Part shown: positions 45,272-54,710 of the stretch, one piece after another
Layout of the letters: each line of letters begins with the position of its first letter
Position numbering within the stretch: the first letter of the stretch is position 1
The notes under the pieces: model-generated
What the model saw: only the letters and a program-made list of their open reading frames with translations
Database searches by the model: none
Told to the model about the DNA's origin: nothing
Source: Olsenella urininfantis
GTDB taxonomy: Bacteria > Actinomycetota > Coriobacteriia > Coriobacteriales > Atopobiaceae
Reading direction: 5' to 3'
NCBI RefSeq assembly: GCF_900155635.1
Contig: NZ_LT732540.1
Location: forward strand, 1,646,190-1,710,189
DNA length: 64,000 nt
Made by a program: the position numbers and the translations under genes

Positions 45272-45285
45272 ATGTGATATCACAT
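45272..45285. promoter_or_regulatory. Palindromic operator candidate before ABC genes
   Basis: ATGTGATATCACAT is a perfect 14-bp palindrome 44 nt before the ABC ATPase ribosome site. It sits where a promoter is expected and suggests control by a dimeric regulator (for example a GntR/YtrA type) not encoded in this window. Confidence 0.55.
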
Positions 45286-45329
45286 TGATATGCAGTACCG
45301 CTAGAGTCGGGTCTTCAAGGGAGGCTTGG

Positions 45330-46106
45330 ATGGAAGCATCGGATACCCGCTGCGGCCAGCCCGTTCTTTTGGTCAGACATTTCAAGAAGAGCTATGGCAA
45401 AAAGCTGGTTGTGCCCGACCTTTCTCTTGAGGTGTGCCCGGGAGACGTGTATGGGTTCGTCGGGCATAACGGCGCGGGAAAAACCACTTTGATACGTTCC
45501 ATCGTGGGTGCCCAGCCATTTGACGGCGGAACGATTTCCGTTGCGGGATTTGACGTTGCCCGACAGCCCATCGAGTGCAAGCGTCGCATGGCCTACGTGC
45601 CGGATAATCCTGACATCTACGACTTCATGACCGGCATTGGCTACCTGGACTACGTCGGCGCACTCTTTGGCGTTGTGGGAGAGGAGAGAATCTCGCGCAT
45701 CCAGCTTCTCTCCGATCGCCTTGGAATGGTCGACGTGCTGGGAGATTATGTCTCCTCTTACTCTCATGGCATGAGACAGAAGCTGGTGCTGATCTCGGCC
45801 CTCTTGCATAATCCTGAGCTCATCGTCCTTGACGAGCCCTTTGTGGGGCTGGATCCCCTGGCAATTCATGAGGCGAAGGTCCTCCTGCACGAACATGCCG
45901 AGAGAGGCGGCGCGGTCTTCTTCTCGTCGCATGTTCTTGAGGTGGTCGAAAAGCTGTGCAATAAGGTTGCTCTCATTCGGTCGGGTGAGCTTCTTGCGGC
46001 TGGACCAACTGATGAGGTCCGAGGGGATGGCTCTCTCGAGGAGGCATTCTTGGGCATCGCGGACAACGCGGGGTCCGTTTCCGCAGCGCCATCTCGGGAG
46101 GAGTGA
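45330..46106 (+). CDS. ABC transporter ATP-binding protein
   Basis: 258 residues. Walker A GHNGAGKTT, Q-loop region YVPDNPDIYDFMTG, ABC signature SYSHGMRQK, Walker B LIVLDEPFVGLDP and H-loop SSHVLEVVE. The Gln of the Q-loop is replaced by a PDNP context, as in many ABC-2 type exporters. ATG 45330 follows AAGGGAGG. It is coupled to the permease gene, whose start is 5 nt after its stop. It likely powers an ABC-2 exporter for a lipid, peptide or drug. The G+C is somewhat lower than the flanking operons. Confidence 0.85.
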   Translation: MEASDTRCGQPVLLVRHFKKSYGKKLVVPDLSLEVCPGDVYGFVGHNGAGKTTLIRSIVGAQPFDGGTISVAGFDVARQPIECKRRMAYVPDNPDIYDFMTGIGYLDYVGALFGVVGEERISRIQLLSDRLGMVDVLGDYVSSYSHGMRQKLVLISALLHNPELIVLDEPFVGLDPLAIHEAKVLLHEHAERGGAVFFSSHVLEVVEKLCNKVALIRSGELLAAGPTDEVRGDGSLEEAFLGIADNAGSVSAAPSREE

Positions 46107-46111
46107 CGCGC

Positions 46112-47800
46112 ATGGGAGCTTTTGAACTACGGCCACTACCCAAATGGGGCAAGCAGCTTGAGCTGCTTCTGGGGCCGCAGGCCCGCGCGCTTTTTGCCTC
46201 TTTTGGCCTAACGCCTGGGGGTGCGCGGAAGCCCAGGGTGGGCCTTATGGTTGGTGCTGTCGTCCTGATGCTGGTGATGTCTCTTGCCGTAATGACCTAT
46301 CTTTTCGCCTTCGGCTTTGTTATGGGTCGAAGCGGCGAGGTGGAGGCCATTCCTGCGGCTGCCGTGCTCGTGGGGGCGTTGCCCGCATTGGCGATCACCA
46401 TGCTCAAGGCCAATGGTGCTCTCTTTGGCCTTCGTGACTACGACCTGATCATGTCGATGCCCACGTCCACGCACATCGTTGTCTTGTCTCGAATTGTGCC
46501 TCTCTATCTGGTTGAGCTTGCGTCTGCTGTTGTCACCATGCTCCCCCTCTATTTTGCCTACGCCCTTTCAGTCCCAGTGACGGCAGGTCGTCTAGGCCTG
46601 ATGCTTGCCTCGGTGCTTCTTGTCCCTCTGACCCCCACGTGCGCGGCCACCGTCCTGTCCTTTCTCATTTCGATGCTTGTCTCTCGGTTTAGGCGTTTTC
46701 GCACGCTCTCCCTTGCGCTTGGCGCGGTCCTTGTGGCCGGAGGGCTCTATGGCTACCTGTGGTTGTCGTTTTCCTTTGGCTCACCGGACTCTGACGGGAT
46801 GGCGCTTCTCGCGCATGGCCTTTCTGGCTTGGTCCAAGTTCTGTCACAACGGCTTTGGCCCCTGGCGGCGTGGTTTGCCGGCGCCATGGCGGGCAGCCTG
46901 CCGGCAGGCTGCCTCTTTTTTGGCGTGTCGCTGGTAATTCCCTTTGCTAGCCTGGAGTTTCTGGCGCGTCACTTCATGGCACTGAACTCTGTATTCCTCG
47001 CGCGTGGGGGACGCCACAACCCGAAGGCCATCAAGAGAGGATGGGCTCGAAGCTCCGGCCCCTTCCGCGCGCTGCTGGCAAAGGAGCTTGGCTGCCTTGT
47101 TGGGACGCCAGCCTGCGTGTTCAATATCCTCGCATCAGACCTCATGCTCCTGGGTGCAGCACTATTCCTGGCGTTCTTTGCACCAAGAGACCTTGCGACG
47201 CTTTCGGTCAATGGCGTAGAGCTGTCGCAGCTTTCGCTCTTTGGCACGCCGAACGACCTGGTGCGTCTCGTGGCGCCTTGGAGTTTCGCCCTCTTCTCGC
47301 TCTCGGTACCCTTCGCCGCTTGCTCGACCTCGCTTGAGGGCCGAGCGGCATGGGTGATGTCTTGTGCCCCCCAGCCCGTCCGCATTATCTTGGGTGCAAA
47401 GATGCTGGCGAGTATGGTGCACCTAGTGGTAACTGCGATGATTTCGGCCGTGCTGCTGGCTCTTACGGGGCGCATCGAGCCCCTTGTTGCCTTCGAGTGC
47501 GTTCTCGCTATGGTGAGCTATGGTTATCTTGCGGCTGCGATTGGTCTGTTCGTTGATGTCAGGTCGCCAAACTATGCCTGGAGCAGTCCGGCAGAGGTGG
47601 TGAAGAGGGGGGCGCCCGTCACTGCCGCGATTCTGTCCGGCATGGCTGTCATGGCCTTGTCCAGCCTTGTTGTTGCCTCGGCTTTGTTTGCGGTGGGGCC
47701 GGACACATCAAGACTTGCGTATGTCGGCATCGAGGCGCTGATGATTGTGGTTGGCACCTTTATCTTCTCGCGAGCGTGCAGGCAGCCTCTCTACCTATAG
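46112..47800 (+). CDS. ABC-2-type exporter permease
   Basis: 562 residues with about 12 hydrophobic segments (for example VGLMVGAVVLMLVMSLAVMT, LGLMLASVLLVPLTPTCAAT, IEALMIVVGTFIFSRA). No ATPase motifs. It pairs with the preceding ATPase as a large single-subunit permease like those of putative bacteriocin or lipid exporters. ATG 46112 is 9 nt from GGGAGGA; the overlapping GTG at 46103 lacks a spaced site. Substrate unknown. It is followed by a repeat copy and then clpB. Confidence 0.8.
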   Translation: MGAFELRPLPKWGKQLELLLGPQARALFASFGLTPGGARKPRVGLMVGAVVLMLVMSLAVMTYLFAFGFVMGRSGEVEAIPAAAVLVGALPALAITMLKANGALFGLRDYDLIMSMPTSTHIVVLSRIVPLYLVELASAVVTMLPLYFAYALSVPVTAGRLGLMLASVLLVPLTPTCAATVLSFLISMLVSRFRRFRTLSLALGAVLVAGGLYGYLWLSFSFGSPDSDGMALLAHGLSGLVQVLSQRLWPLAAWFAGAMAGSLPAGCLFFGVSLVIPFASLEFLARHFMALNSVFLARGGRHNPKAIKRGWARSSGPFRALLAKELGCLVGTPACVFNILASDLMLLGAALFLAFFAPRDLATLSVNGVELSQLSLFGTPNDLVRLVAPWSFALFSLSVPFAACSTSLEGRAAWVMSCAPQPVRIILGAKMLASMVHLVVTAMISAVLLALTGRIEPLVAFECVLAMVSYGYLAAAIGLFVDVRSPNYAWSSPAEVVKRGAPVTAAILSGMAVMALSSLVVASALFAVGPDTSRLAYVGIEALMIVVGTFIFSRACRQPLYL

Positions 47801-47853
47801 CTCCCAGGAACACCCATCAGCTCCCTTGGAGTTCGATGCCTCTTTGCCCCGGC

Positions 47854-48003
47854 TGACAACAAGACAGTTCTGTTCCTTTCGCTACTCGGAACAACGCCTT
47901 CTGGCGGGATCTTGTTGTCAAATAAGCGCTCTTGGCGGCAACAAAAACAAGTGCGAGGTTTCTTCAGCTGGGGGATGCCGCTGCGCGCGAGTTTTTGTCG
48001 TCA
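47854..48003 (+). repeat. Interspersed intergenic repeat, copy 3 (upstream of clpB)
   Basis: GACAACAAGA at 47855, TCTTGTTGTCA at 47910 and TTTTGTCGTCA at 47993: spacings 55 and 83. Box 1 with its flanking T (TGACAACAAGA) is the exact reverse complement of box 2. ACAACGCCTTCTGGCGG at 47891-47907 matches copy 2 exactly. The 332-nt gap contains this repeat and the clpB operator and no gene. Confidence 0.8.
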
Positions 48004-48040
48004 CTCTCGTCAGCATGACCAAGACTCGGTGCACTCAAAA

Positions 48041-48065
48041 AATCTTATATAGAGACACTTAGATT
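48041..48065. promoter_or_regulatory. Heat-shock operator candidate upstream of clpB
   Basis: AATCTTA, 11 nt, TTAGATT; one mismatch between the arms. It is 67 nt before the clpB start. Arm sequence and spacing equal those at dnaK and hsp20. Confidence 0.68.
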
Positions 48066-48132
48066 CTGGTATGCCTGTCACCCTCCGCGGGAATACTGTC
48101 CTCGAACAACAGGACGGCCCAAGGAGGCACAC

Positions 48133-50739
48133 ATGAGGTTTGACAAGTGGGCGGTTACAGCCCAGGAGGCGCTGCAGGCATCGGTCTCCGCGGCGGCGGA
48201 CGCGCAGGCGGGGCAGGTGGAGCCCATCCACCTGCTCAAGGCCCTGCTCTCGTCGGGCGAGAGAAACCTGCGCGCCATCATAGAGCGCGTCGGCGCAGAC
48301 CCCGCCCGGCTGGAGGCGCAGGTTGATGCAACGCTTGCCGCCGCGCCGCAGGTGACGGGCGACATGAGCCAGATGGGCATCTCGTCGGATCTTGCCAAGG
48401 TGGGAGACGCAGCCGAGAAGCTCGCCAGCAAGCTGGGAGACTCCTACGTAACCAGCGAGCACCTGCTCTGCGCCCTGGCGGACGAGCGCGGCGAGGCCGG
48501 GAGCGCCCTCAGGGCCGCCGGCGTCACCAGCAAGCGCGTGCAGGAGGCCTACGCTGACCTGCGTGGCAACGAGCGTGTGACCTCTCAGGACGCAAAGACC
48601 CAGTTCGAGGCCCTCGAGCAGTACGGTCGCAACGTGACGGACCTCGCGCGCCAGGGCAAGCTCGACCCCGTCATCGGTCGCGTGGAGGAGATTCGCCGCA
48701 CCATCCAGGTGCTCTCGCGCCGCACCAAGAACAACCCCGTGCTCATCGGCGAGCCCGGGGTGGGCAAGACGGCCATCGTAGAGGGTCTGGCAGAGCGCAT
48801 CGTGGCCGGCGACGTGCCCTCAACCATCAAGGACAAGGACATCGTCGAGCTTGACATGAGCGCCCTCGTCGCAGGCGCCAAATATCGCGGCGAGTTCGAG
48901 GATCGCCTCAAGAGCGTGCTCAAGGAGGTGGAGAAGTCCGAGGGCAGGGTCATCCTGTTCATCGACGAGCTCCACACCATCGTTGGGGCAGGGGCAACCG
49001 AGGGCTCCATGGACGCCGGTAACATCCTGAAGCCCGCCCTCGCCCGTGGGGCGCTCCACGCCATAGGGGCAACCACCCTGGACGAGTACCGCAAGTACAT
49101 CGAGAAGGACCAGGCCCTGGCCCGTCGCTTCCAGACGGTCCTGGTGAGCGAGCCAACCGTGGAGGACAGCATCTCCATCCTGCGCGGCCTCAAGGAGCGC
49201 TACGAGCAGCACCACCGCGTGCGCATCACGGACGCCGCCCTGGTTGCCGCGGCAGACCTCTCGAATCGTTACATCAGCGAGCGCTTCCTGCCGGACAAGG
49301 CGATCGACCTGGTGGACGAGGCGGCGAGCCGCCTGCGCATGGAGCTTGACTCGATGCCCGCCGAGATAGACGCGGTGGACCGTCAGCTTACCCAGATGCA
49401 GATCGAGGAGCAGGCCCTCATGAAGGAGGAGGACGCGGCCAGCCAGGAGCGCCTCGAGTCCCTGCGTGCCGAGATAGCCACCACGCGCGAGAGGCTGGAC
49501 GCCATGAAGGCCAGCTGGCAGAACGAGAAGGCCAGCGTGGACAGGGTGCAAGACCTCAAGTCCCAGATCGAGGACGCAAGGGCGGAGGTGGAGCGCTCCA
49601 TACGCGAGGGGAACCTGGCACACGCCTCCGAGCTGCGCTACTCCACGATTCCTGCCCTCCAGCGGGAGTTCGGTGCGGCGGAGAAGAACCTCTCGGCCAA
49701 GCAGGAGGCGGGCGGCATCCTCAAGGAGGAGGTCACCACGGAGGAGATCGCCGAGGTCGTCTCGTCGTGGACGGGCGTGCCCGTCTCGAAGATGATGCAG
49801 GGCGAGATGGACAAGCTCAAGGGCCTCGAGGACGAGCTGCACAAGCGCGTGATCGGTCAGGATGAGGCGGTCGCCGCGGTTGCCTCCGCCGTCAGGCGCA
49901 GCCGCGCGGGGCTCTCGGACCCCAACCGTCCCCTGGGAAGCTTCTTCTTCCTTGGGCCCACCGGGGTGGGCAAGACCGAGCTGGCAAAGGCTCTGGCAGA
50001 GTGCCTCTTCGACGACGAGCGTGCCCTTGTGCGCATAGACATGTCCGAATACATGGAGAAGTTCTCCGTGCAGCGCCTCATCGGCGCCCCTCCCGGATAC
50101 GTTGGCTATGACGAGGGTGGCCAGCTCACCGAGGCCGTCCGTCGCAGGCCCTACTCCGTGATACTTCTGGACGAGATGGAGAAGGCCCATCCCGACGTCT
50201 TCAACGTCCTTCTGCAGGTGCTGGATGACGGGCGCCTCACGGACGGCCAGGGCAGGGTCGTGAGCTTCAAGAACACGATCATCATAATGACCAGCAACGT
50301 GGGCTCGCAGTTCATCGCCGGGGCCGGTGGCGCGGGAGTGACGCCTGAGGTGCACGCGCAGGTCATGGACTCCCTGCGCGCCAGCTTCAAGCCCGAGTTC
50401 CTCAACCGCATAGACGATGTGGTGGTATTCCACTCGTTGGGCCTGGCGGAGATCGAGAAGATCGTGGACATCCAGCTGCGTGGCGTCCGCGAGCGGCTTT
50501 CTCGCGAGCGCATGACGCTCTCGCTCAGCGACGAGGCCCTGCAGTCGCTCGCGCTTGATGGCCTGGACCCCGTCTATGGTGCGCGACCGCTGAAGCGACT
50601 CATCCAGCGCCAGGTGGTTGACGGCATCGCAGGCCTCATAATAGACGGCAAGTTGCATGAGGGAGACGGGGTGCGCATCGAGGCAGGCAAGGACGGACGC
50701 CTTGTTGCCGTGCCACAGCCGGTCGCGGAGATCGAGTAG
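48133..50739 (+). CDS. clpB: ATP-dependent disaggregase ClpB (Hsp100)
   Basis: 868 residues. It has the N-terminal Clp_N repeats, Walker A1 GEPGVGKT (from residue 206), the coiled-coil middle domain ([20 protein letters not shown] and onward), Walker A2 GPTGVGKT (from 608), the Walker B region [15 protein letters not shown] and C-terminal D2-small. It pulls apart protein aggregates together with DnaK-DnaJ-GrpE. ATG 48133 follows AAGGAGG. The operator-like repeat upstream suggests co-regulation with dnaK. A small acidic-protein gene follows closely. Confidence 0.97.
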   Translation: MRFDKWAVTAQEALQASVSAAADAQAGQVEPIHLLKALLSSGERNLRAIIERVGADPARLEAQVDATLAAAPQVTGDMSQMGISSDLAKVGDAAEKLASKLGDSYVTSEHLLCALADERGEAGSALRAAGVTSKRVQEAYADLRGNERVTSQDAKTQFEALEQYGRNVTDLARQGKLDPVIGRVEEIRRTIQVLSRRTKNNPVLIGEPGVGKTAIVEGLAERIVAGDVPSTIKDKDIVELDMSALVAGAKYRGEFEDRLKSVLKEVEKSEGRVILFIDELHTIVGAGATEGSMDAGNILKPALARGALHAIGATTLDEYRKYIEKDQALARRFQTVLVSEPTVEDSISILRGLKERYEQHHRVRITDAALVAAADLSNRYISERFLPDKAIDLVDEAASRLRMELDSMPAEIDAVDRQLTQMQIEEQALMKEEDAASQERLESLRAEIATTRERLDAMKASWQNEKASVDRVQDLKSQIEDARAEVERSIREGNLAHASELRYSTIPALQREFGAAEKNLSAKQEAGGILKEEVTTEEIAEVVSSWTGVPVSKMMQGEMDKLKGLEDELHKRVIGQDEAVAAVASAVRRSRAGLSDPNRPLGSFFFLGPTGVGKTELAKALAECLFDDERALVRIDMSEYMEKFSVQRLIGAPPGYVGYDEGGQLTEAVRRRPYSVILLDEMEKAHPDVFNVLLQVLDDGRLTDGQGRVVSFKNTIIIMTSNVGSQFIAGAGGAGVTPEVHAQVMDSLRASFKPEFLNRIDDVVVFHSLGLAEIEKIVDIQLRGVRERLSRERMTLSLSDEALQSLALDGLDPVYGARPLKRLIQRQVVDGIAGLIIDGKLHEGDGVRIEAGKDGRLVAVPQPVAEIE

Positions 50740-50749
50740 GAGGCAGGTC

Positions 50750-50917
50750 ATGCCCGCAGGCAAAACGCAGGAAGCCGGCGAGAAGAAGCTGGTGGCCGAA
50801 CCCGAGGTCGAGCGTAGCTTTGCGCGCGCAGAGAACGAGGACGACGACGGCTACGATCCGTATTCTGACCGGCCGGCTCCCCGCGAGCCGCTCTTCGAGG
50901 GCAACCCCTGGGACTGA
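50750..50917 (+). CDS. Small acidic protein encoded directly after clpB
   Basis: 55 residues. ATG 50750 is 11 nt after the clpB stop, with AGGAGGCAGG as ribosome site, so it is probably translated from the clpB transcript. The sequence is hydrophilic with an acidic patch (ENEDDDGYDPYSD) and ends PLFEGNPWD. No domain is recognised. Position and a clean ribosome site make it likely real. It might be a ClpB or client adaptor, but nothing proves this. Confidence 0.6.
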   Translation: MPAGKTQEAGEKKLVAEPEVERSFARAENEDDDGYDPYSDRPAPREPLFEGNPWD

Positions 50918-50932
50918 GCCGCGCGATACGGC

Positions 50933-51361
50933 CTAGATGACCCCCGTCAGCCTCAGCACCACAAATGCCAGCGCGGCAAGGACGATGACTGCGGCGGCGC
51001 CTCCCAAGGTGGAGCGCCGCCGCTTCTCCTGCCCGCGCGAGGAGAAGATGCTGCGCCTCCCCTTGGGGATCTCGAGGTACTGGCCATAACGGCTGCCCTT
51101 GAGCTGGTCCATGGAGCTGCGCGAGCGGCGATATCCGCCGTCCGTGAAGGGCATGGAGCCCACGGCAACATTGGAGTCATGGGCGTAGCCTTGGACGCCG
51201 CCGCTGTCCTGGCCAAGGTCGTCGATGGCGGCCTGGGTCTTGTGCGGCGCGCGCGGGCGAACGAAGGGCAGGGGCTCCTCCGCCACGTTTGGCACGTCCG
51301 TCTCGGCGACTTCTCCTGCCTGCCGTGTCGCGTCCTGCTCGCGACGCTCTTCTTCGCCCAT
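50933..51361 (-). CDS. Tail-anchored membrane protein of unknown function
   Basis: 142 residues when started at ATG 51361, which follows GGAGGG at good distance; ATG 51442 (169 residues) is an alternative with AAGGGGAG very close. It is hydrophilic and charged, with Arg-rich stretches (GYRRSRSSMDQLKGSRYG, GRRSIFSSRGQEKRRR). It ends in one hydrophobic helix (AAAVIVLAALAFVVLRLTGVI) at the very C terminus, giving a cytosolic body anchored by its tail. No family recognised. It is convergent with the clpB unit and has 598 nt of repeat-containing DNA upstream. Confidence 0.55.
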   Translation of the reverse strand: MGEEERREQDATRQAGEVAETDVPNVAEEPLPFVRPRAPHKTQAAIDDLGQDSGGVQGYAHDSNVAVGSMPFTDGGYRRSRSSMDQLKGSRYGQYLEIPKGRRSIFSSRGQEKRRRSTLGGAAAVIVLAALAFVVLRLTGVI

Positions 51362-51558
51362 TCTGGCCCTCCGTGGCTGCGTTTGCGCGGGAGGCTGCTG
51401 CCGCGCGCTGTCATGAATGACCACATCATATGGCAGCGGCATCTCCCCTTGCCATAGCGCAGCCAAATTCTTGCGGGAACCATGCTCTGCCCGTGCACGG
51501 CCCGCGCTTCGCCCGCCCGCTGCCAACAAGATCGCCGCCACGCACCTGTTCCCTTGCC

Positions 51559-51706
51559 GACAACAAGACTGCTGCCCAATCGCGTTTGCCCAGCTTGGAG
51601 ATGTTCAGACTGCTTTTGTTGTCACCATGGGCGCCTATTTGACGGCTAAATCACCCTGAATGACATTTCCCCAGCTGCCGAGAGGTTCTGGCCCATTTTG
51701 TTGTCA
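51559..51706 (+). repeat. Interspersed intergenic repeat, copy 4 (upstream of hsp20)
   Basis: GACAACAAGAC at 51559, TTTTGTTGTCA at 51614 and TTTTGTTGTCA at 51696: spacings 55 and 82. TTGACGGCTAAATCACCCTGAA-like sequence (51639-51660) sits in the same place as in copies 1 and 2. An extra CCAACAAGATC at 51523 may be a partial unit. This copy defines the core element as 148 nt. No gene is visible in the remainder of the 598-nt gap. Confidence 0.8.
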
Positions 51707-51807
51707 GCGGGGGCCTTGACGCTGGGGTTGCCGTCAGCCCTGGGCCGTCCACGTCGCGAGCCAGCCCGCGGCTGCCGCGACATCCCGCCCCCTGTCCAGC
51801 TTGCAAA

Positions 51808-51832
51808 AATCTAACAAAGTAGCGCTTAGATT
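51808..51832. promoter_or_regulatory. Heat-shock operator candidate upstream of hsp20
   Basis: AATCTAA, 11 nt, TTAGATT; the arms extend to 8 bp (AAATCTAA/TTAGATTT). It is 127 nt before the hsp20 start and the same as at dnaK and clpB. Confidence 0.7.
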
Positions 51833-51959
51833 TACTAAGTGCTAATTACTAATAAAATCTTCCAGACAGGTATAGATTCTTGTCAAGCGGGAACAAGAGG
51901 TCATGAAAGCCGAAGGCACCCCAAGTAGGGGAGCCACAAGACCTAAGGAGTGAGGCATC

Positions 51960-52385
51960 ATGACCAGCATGATTCCGTACAACCGTTACGACAGGGCCCT
52001 GCGCAGGGCGTTCGATCCCTTTGACGCGTTCTTTGGCAACCAGCTCCCCACCCTTGCCAGCGAGGGCGGTTTCAAGATGAACGTCGAGGACGCCGATGAC
52101 AGCTACGTAATCAGCGCCGAGCTCCCCGGCGTCAAGCGCGAAGAGATCGATGTCGAGCTCAACGAGGGGCGCCTTTCCATCTCCGTCGAGAAGAGGGAGT
52201 CGGACGAGGAGAAGGGCAAGAACTATCTGCACAAGGAGACCACCGAGTGGAGTGCCACGCGCGGCGTCTACCTCAAGGACGCGGCCACCGCGGGCCTGAG
52301 TGCCAAGCTCGAGGGCGGAGTGCTTACGGTGAACGTCCCCAAGCAGGAGGAGAAGGTCAACGTCACCAAGGTTTCCATCGACTAG
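51960..52385 (+). CDS. Hsp20/alpha-crystallin small heat-shock protein
   Basis: 141 residues. The alpha-crystallin domain spans ~36-130 (VISAELPGVKREEIDVEL, LSISVEKRE) and contains the conserved GGVLTVNVPK near the end. The short N terminus (RALRRAFDPFDAFFG) is typical. It binds unfolding proteins without ATP and passes them to DnaK/ClpB. ATG 51960 follows AAGGAGTGAGG. It is a single gene with its own operator-like repeat and terminator. Confidence 0.95.
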   Translation: MTSMIPYNRYDRALRRAFDPFDAFFGNQLPTLASEGGFKMNVEDADDSYVISAELPGVKREEIDVELNEGRLSISVEKRESDEEKGKNYLHKETTEWSATRGVYLKDAATAGLSAKLEGGVLTVNVPKQEEKVNVTKVSID

Positions 52386-52420
52386 GGCCAGCTGGCACGG
52401 CTCTGACCCCTGCTCGCACC

Positions 52421-52456
52421 GAGGCGGGCGCCACGGCAGGTGGCGCCCGCCTCTTT
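52421..52456 (+). terminator. Terminator of hsp20
   Basis: GAGGCGGGCGCCA and TGGCGCCCGCCTC form a perfect 13-bp stem with a 7-nt loop, then TTTCTC. Confidence 0.82.
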
Positions 52457-52501
52457 CTCGCTACACTTGTGAGGTACCGCCCTTGACCGCGGAGGTTGTT
52501 G

Positions 52502-54013
52502 ATGCCCAGCGTTTTGCGTAGGTTCGCCACGCCCCAGAATCTCTTCGAGCGCCCGTCTCAGAACGATGACATGGAGATGCGGGCCCCTGTGGTGCTCATG
52601 GTCTCCGGTGGTGCCGACTCCACGGCGCTGCTCCTGCTTGCCGCGGATTCAGAGCTAGACATAGACGACGGCCGCGGCCTCTCCCGCATAGCTCGTGAGC
52701 GCCTTCATGTACTGCATGTGAATCACCAGCTCAGGGCGGGGGCGGCAGAAGAGGACGAGAGCTTCGTTCGTCGGCTCTCGGAAGACCTCGGCATCCCCTG
52801 CACGGTGTGCAGCCAGGACGTCGCCGCGCTTGCCCGCGAGCAGGCCGGTGGGTCCTCGAACGTCGAGAACGTTGGGAGGGAGCTACGCTACCAGGCCGCA
52901 TCCAAGCTCGCGAACGAGCTGTGCGCCAAGGCCGCCGTCCCCCGCTCTGCCGCCCGAATCCTCACGGCGCATACCGCGGATGACCGGGCGGAGACCTTCT
53001 TCATGAACGCGATCCGCGGCACCGGAGCCCCGGGTCTCTCGTCTATCCCCCGCAGGCGCAACCGCATCGTTCGCCCCCTCCTTGACCGCACCCACCAGGA
53101 GCTTTGCGACCTCCTCCGCATGCGGGACATCCAGTGGCGCGAGGACGCGAGCAACCTGGACACCCATTACCTGCGCTCGTACGTGCGCCATGAGGTCATG
53201 CCGCCCATCAAGGCGCGCAACCCGCAGGTGGTGGGCGCCCTCTCCACCACCTGCGACATCCTGGCCGACGAGGACGCCTTCCTCTCTCAGCTCGCCGCCC
53301 GCAGCTACCGGGAGCTGGTGCGCCGAGAGGGCCCCTCCATGCTTGCCCTGGACGCCCGGCGCCTGGGGGCCTGCGAGTTGGCCCTTGCCCGGCGCGTGGT
53401 GCGCAAGGCGCTTCTCGCCGTCTGTCCCGAGGCCCGTCTCGAGGCGCGCCACGTCAACGGCGTGCTGCGCCTTGTGGCTGCCGGGCACGGCTCCCTAAGC
53501 GTGCCCGTGGCCTGCGACGTGCGCGTAGAGTACGGCCTGCTCTTCATTCGCGTCCAGGGCGACTGCCAGGGCCTGCAGCCCGCCTGGCTGGAGGTTCCTG
53601 GGAGCCTGCCACTTCCCGACGGCCGGGTTCTGTCGGCGCGCCTGCAGACCATAGACGACGGCAGGAGGGCAGACCAGCTCGCCCTGGCGCATGGCCGCGA
53701 GTGGCAGGGCAAGTCCGTGCTCCTCGATGCGCAGGCCTGTGGTCTTGACCTGCCCAGCGGAGGCAGGCTCTGGGTGGATGCGCCCACCCCGGGGGACGTG
53801 CTCTGCCCCTTGGGCATGCGCGGGCAGTCCAAGAAGCTCTCGGACCTCCTTGCGCAGGCACGGGTCCCTGCGGCGGAGCGGTCCGGGGTCGCAGTTGTCC
53901 GAAGCTCTCCCACGGGGGCCGTCGTGTGGGTGGCGGGAATTCGGCCGGACGAGCGCGTTCGTTGCCAGCCCGCAACAAAGCTGCTGCTAGAATTGAGTAT
54001 CCTCAAGAAATAG
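52502..54013 (+). CDS. tilS: tRNA(Ile)-lysidine synthase
   Basis: 503 residues. The PP-loop SGGADS (MVSGGADSTALLLL) binds ATP, and HVNHQLRAGAAEED and TAHTADDRAETFFMN are N-type ATPase motifs. A TilS substrate domain and C-terminal domain follow (TPGDVLCPLGMRGQSKKLSDLL). It converts C34 to lysidine in tRNA-Ile(CAU), which is essential for AUA decoding. ATG 52502 follows GGAGG. It opens the tilS-hpt-ftsH set, a gene order conserved in many bacteria. Confidence 0.93.
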   Translation: MPSVLRRFATPQNLFERPSQNDDMEMRAPVVLMVSGGADSTALLLLAADSELDIDDGRGLSRIARERLHVLHVNHQLRAGAAEEDESFVRRLSEDLGIPCTVCSQDVAALAREQAGGSSNVENVGRELRYQAASKLANELCAKAAVPRSAARILTAHTADDRAETFFMNAIRGTGAPGLSSIPRRRNRIVRPLLDRTHQELCDLLRMRDIQWREDASNLDTHYLRSYVRHEVMPPIKARNPQVVGALSTTCDILADEDAFLSQLAARSYRELVRREGPSMLALDARRLGACELALARRVVRKALLAVCPEARLEARHVNGVLRLVAAGHGSLSVPVACDVRVEYGLLFIRVQGDCQGLQPAWLEVPGSLPLPDGRVLSARLQTIDDGRRADQLALAHGREWQGKSVLLDAQACGLDLPSGGRLWVDAPTPGDVLCPLGMRGQSKKLSDLLAQARVPAAERSGVAVVRSSPTGAVVWVAGIRPDERVRCQPATKLLLELSILKK

Positions 54014-54062
54014 CGGAGACCGCAGAGGGCGTCATCCGCCTGGGGCAGAGGAGGAATGCCAC

Positions 54063-54611
54063 GTGGAGGAGCTTCATCAGGACATCAGTGATGTCATTCT
54101 GACTGAGGAGGAGATCCGTGAGGTCGTCTCGCGCGTCGGCGCGGAGATCTCTGCGGACTACGCAGGCAAGAACCCGCTCATCGTGGCAGTGCTGCGCGGC
54201 GCGTTCATCTTCACGGCAGACCTCATGAGGGCCATCACCGTGCCCTGCTCCGTGGACTTCATGGCGGTCAGCAGCTACGGGGACTCGGTCAAGAGCTCGG
54301 GCGTGGTGCGCATCGTGAAGGACCTTGACACAAAGGTCGAGGGACGCCACGTCATCATCGCGGAAGACATCCTGGACTCTGGCCTGACGCTCAGCTACCT
54401 CATTAAGCTGCTGCGGGCCCGCAGGCCCGCCTCCATAGAGGTCGCCACCTTCGCGGTCAAGGACATCCAGGGCAAGGAGCCCGCAATCGAGCCCCGCTAC
54501 GTGGGAACCCACGTGCCAAACGAGTTCATCGTGGGATATGGCCTGGACTACGCGGAGCGCTACCGCAACCTCCCCTACATAGGGGTCCTCAAGCCCGAGG
54601 CCTACGTGTAG
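54063..54611 (+). CDS. hpt: Hypoxanthine phosphoribosyltransferase
   Basis: 182 residues. VLRGAFIFTADLMR and the PRPP-binding loop VIIAEDILDSGLTLSYL identify the purine salvage enzyme, which makes IMP or GMP from hypoxanthine or guanine. GTG 54063 follows AGGAGGAATG. It lies 49 nt after tilS and before ftsH, the common arrangement. The C-terminal NLPYIGVLKPEAY segment is typical. Confidence 0.95.
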   Translation: MEELHQDISDVILTEEEIREVVSRVGAEISADYAGKNPLIVAVLRGAFIFTADLMRAITVPCSVDFMAVSSYGDSVKSSGVVRIVKDLDTKVEGRHVIIAEDILDSGLTLSYLIKLLRARRPASIEVATFAVKDIQGKEPAIEPRYVGTHVPNEFIVGYGLDYAERYRNLPYIGVLKPEAYV

Positions 54612-54662
54612 GCACAATCGGAACACGCGGGTGACGCGGGGGCATCGCCCTCGCGCGCCAAG

Positions 54663-54690
54663 GGAACGCCCGGGCGGGGCGTTCCTCGTT
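54663..54690 (+). terminator. Hairpin between hpt and ftsH
   Basis: GGAACGCCC and GGGCGTTCC form a 9-bp stem with a 5-nt loop, followed by TCGTTT. It may reduce read-through into ftsH. Confidence 0.6.
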
Positions 54691-54710
54691 TACGGCAAGG
54701 AGCCATTCTG

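Noticed and set aside
51833..51860. AAGTGCTAA near hsp20 resembling half of a CIRCE element
   Set aside because: The partner arm TTAGCACTC at 9-nt spacing is absent, and no hrcA gene is present.
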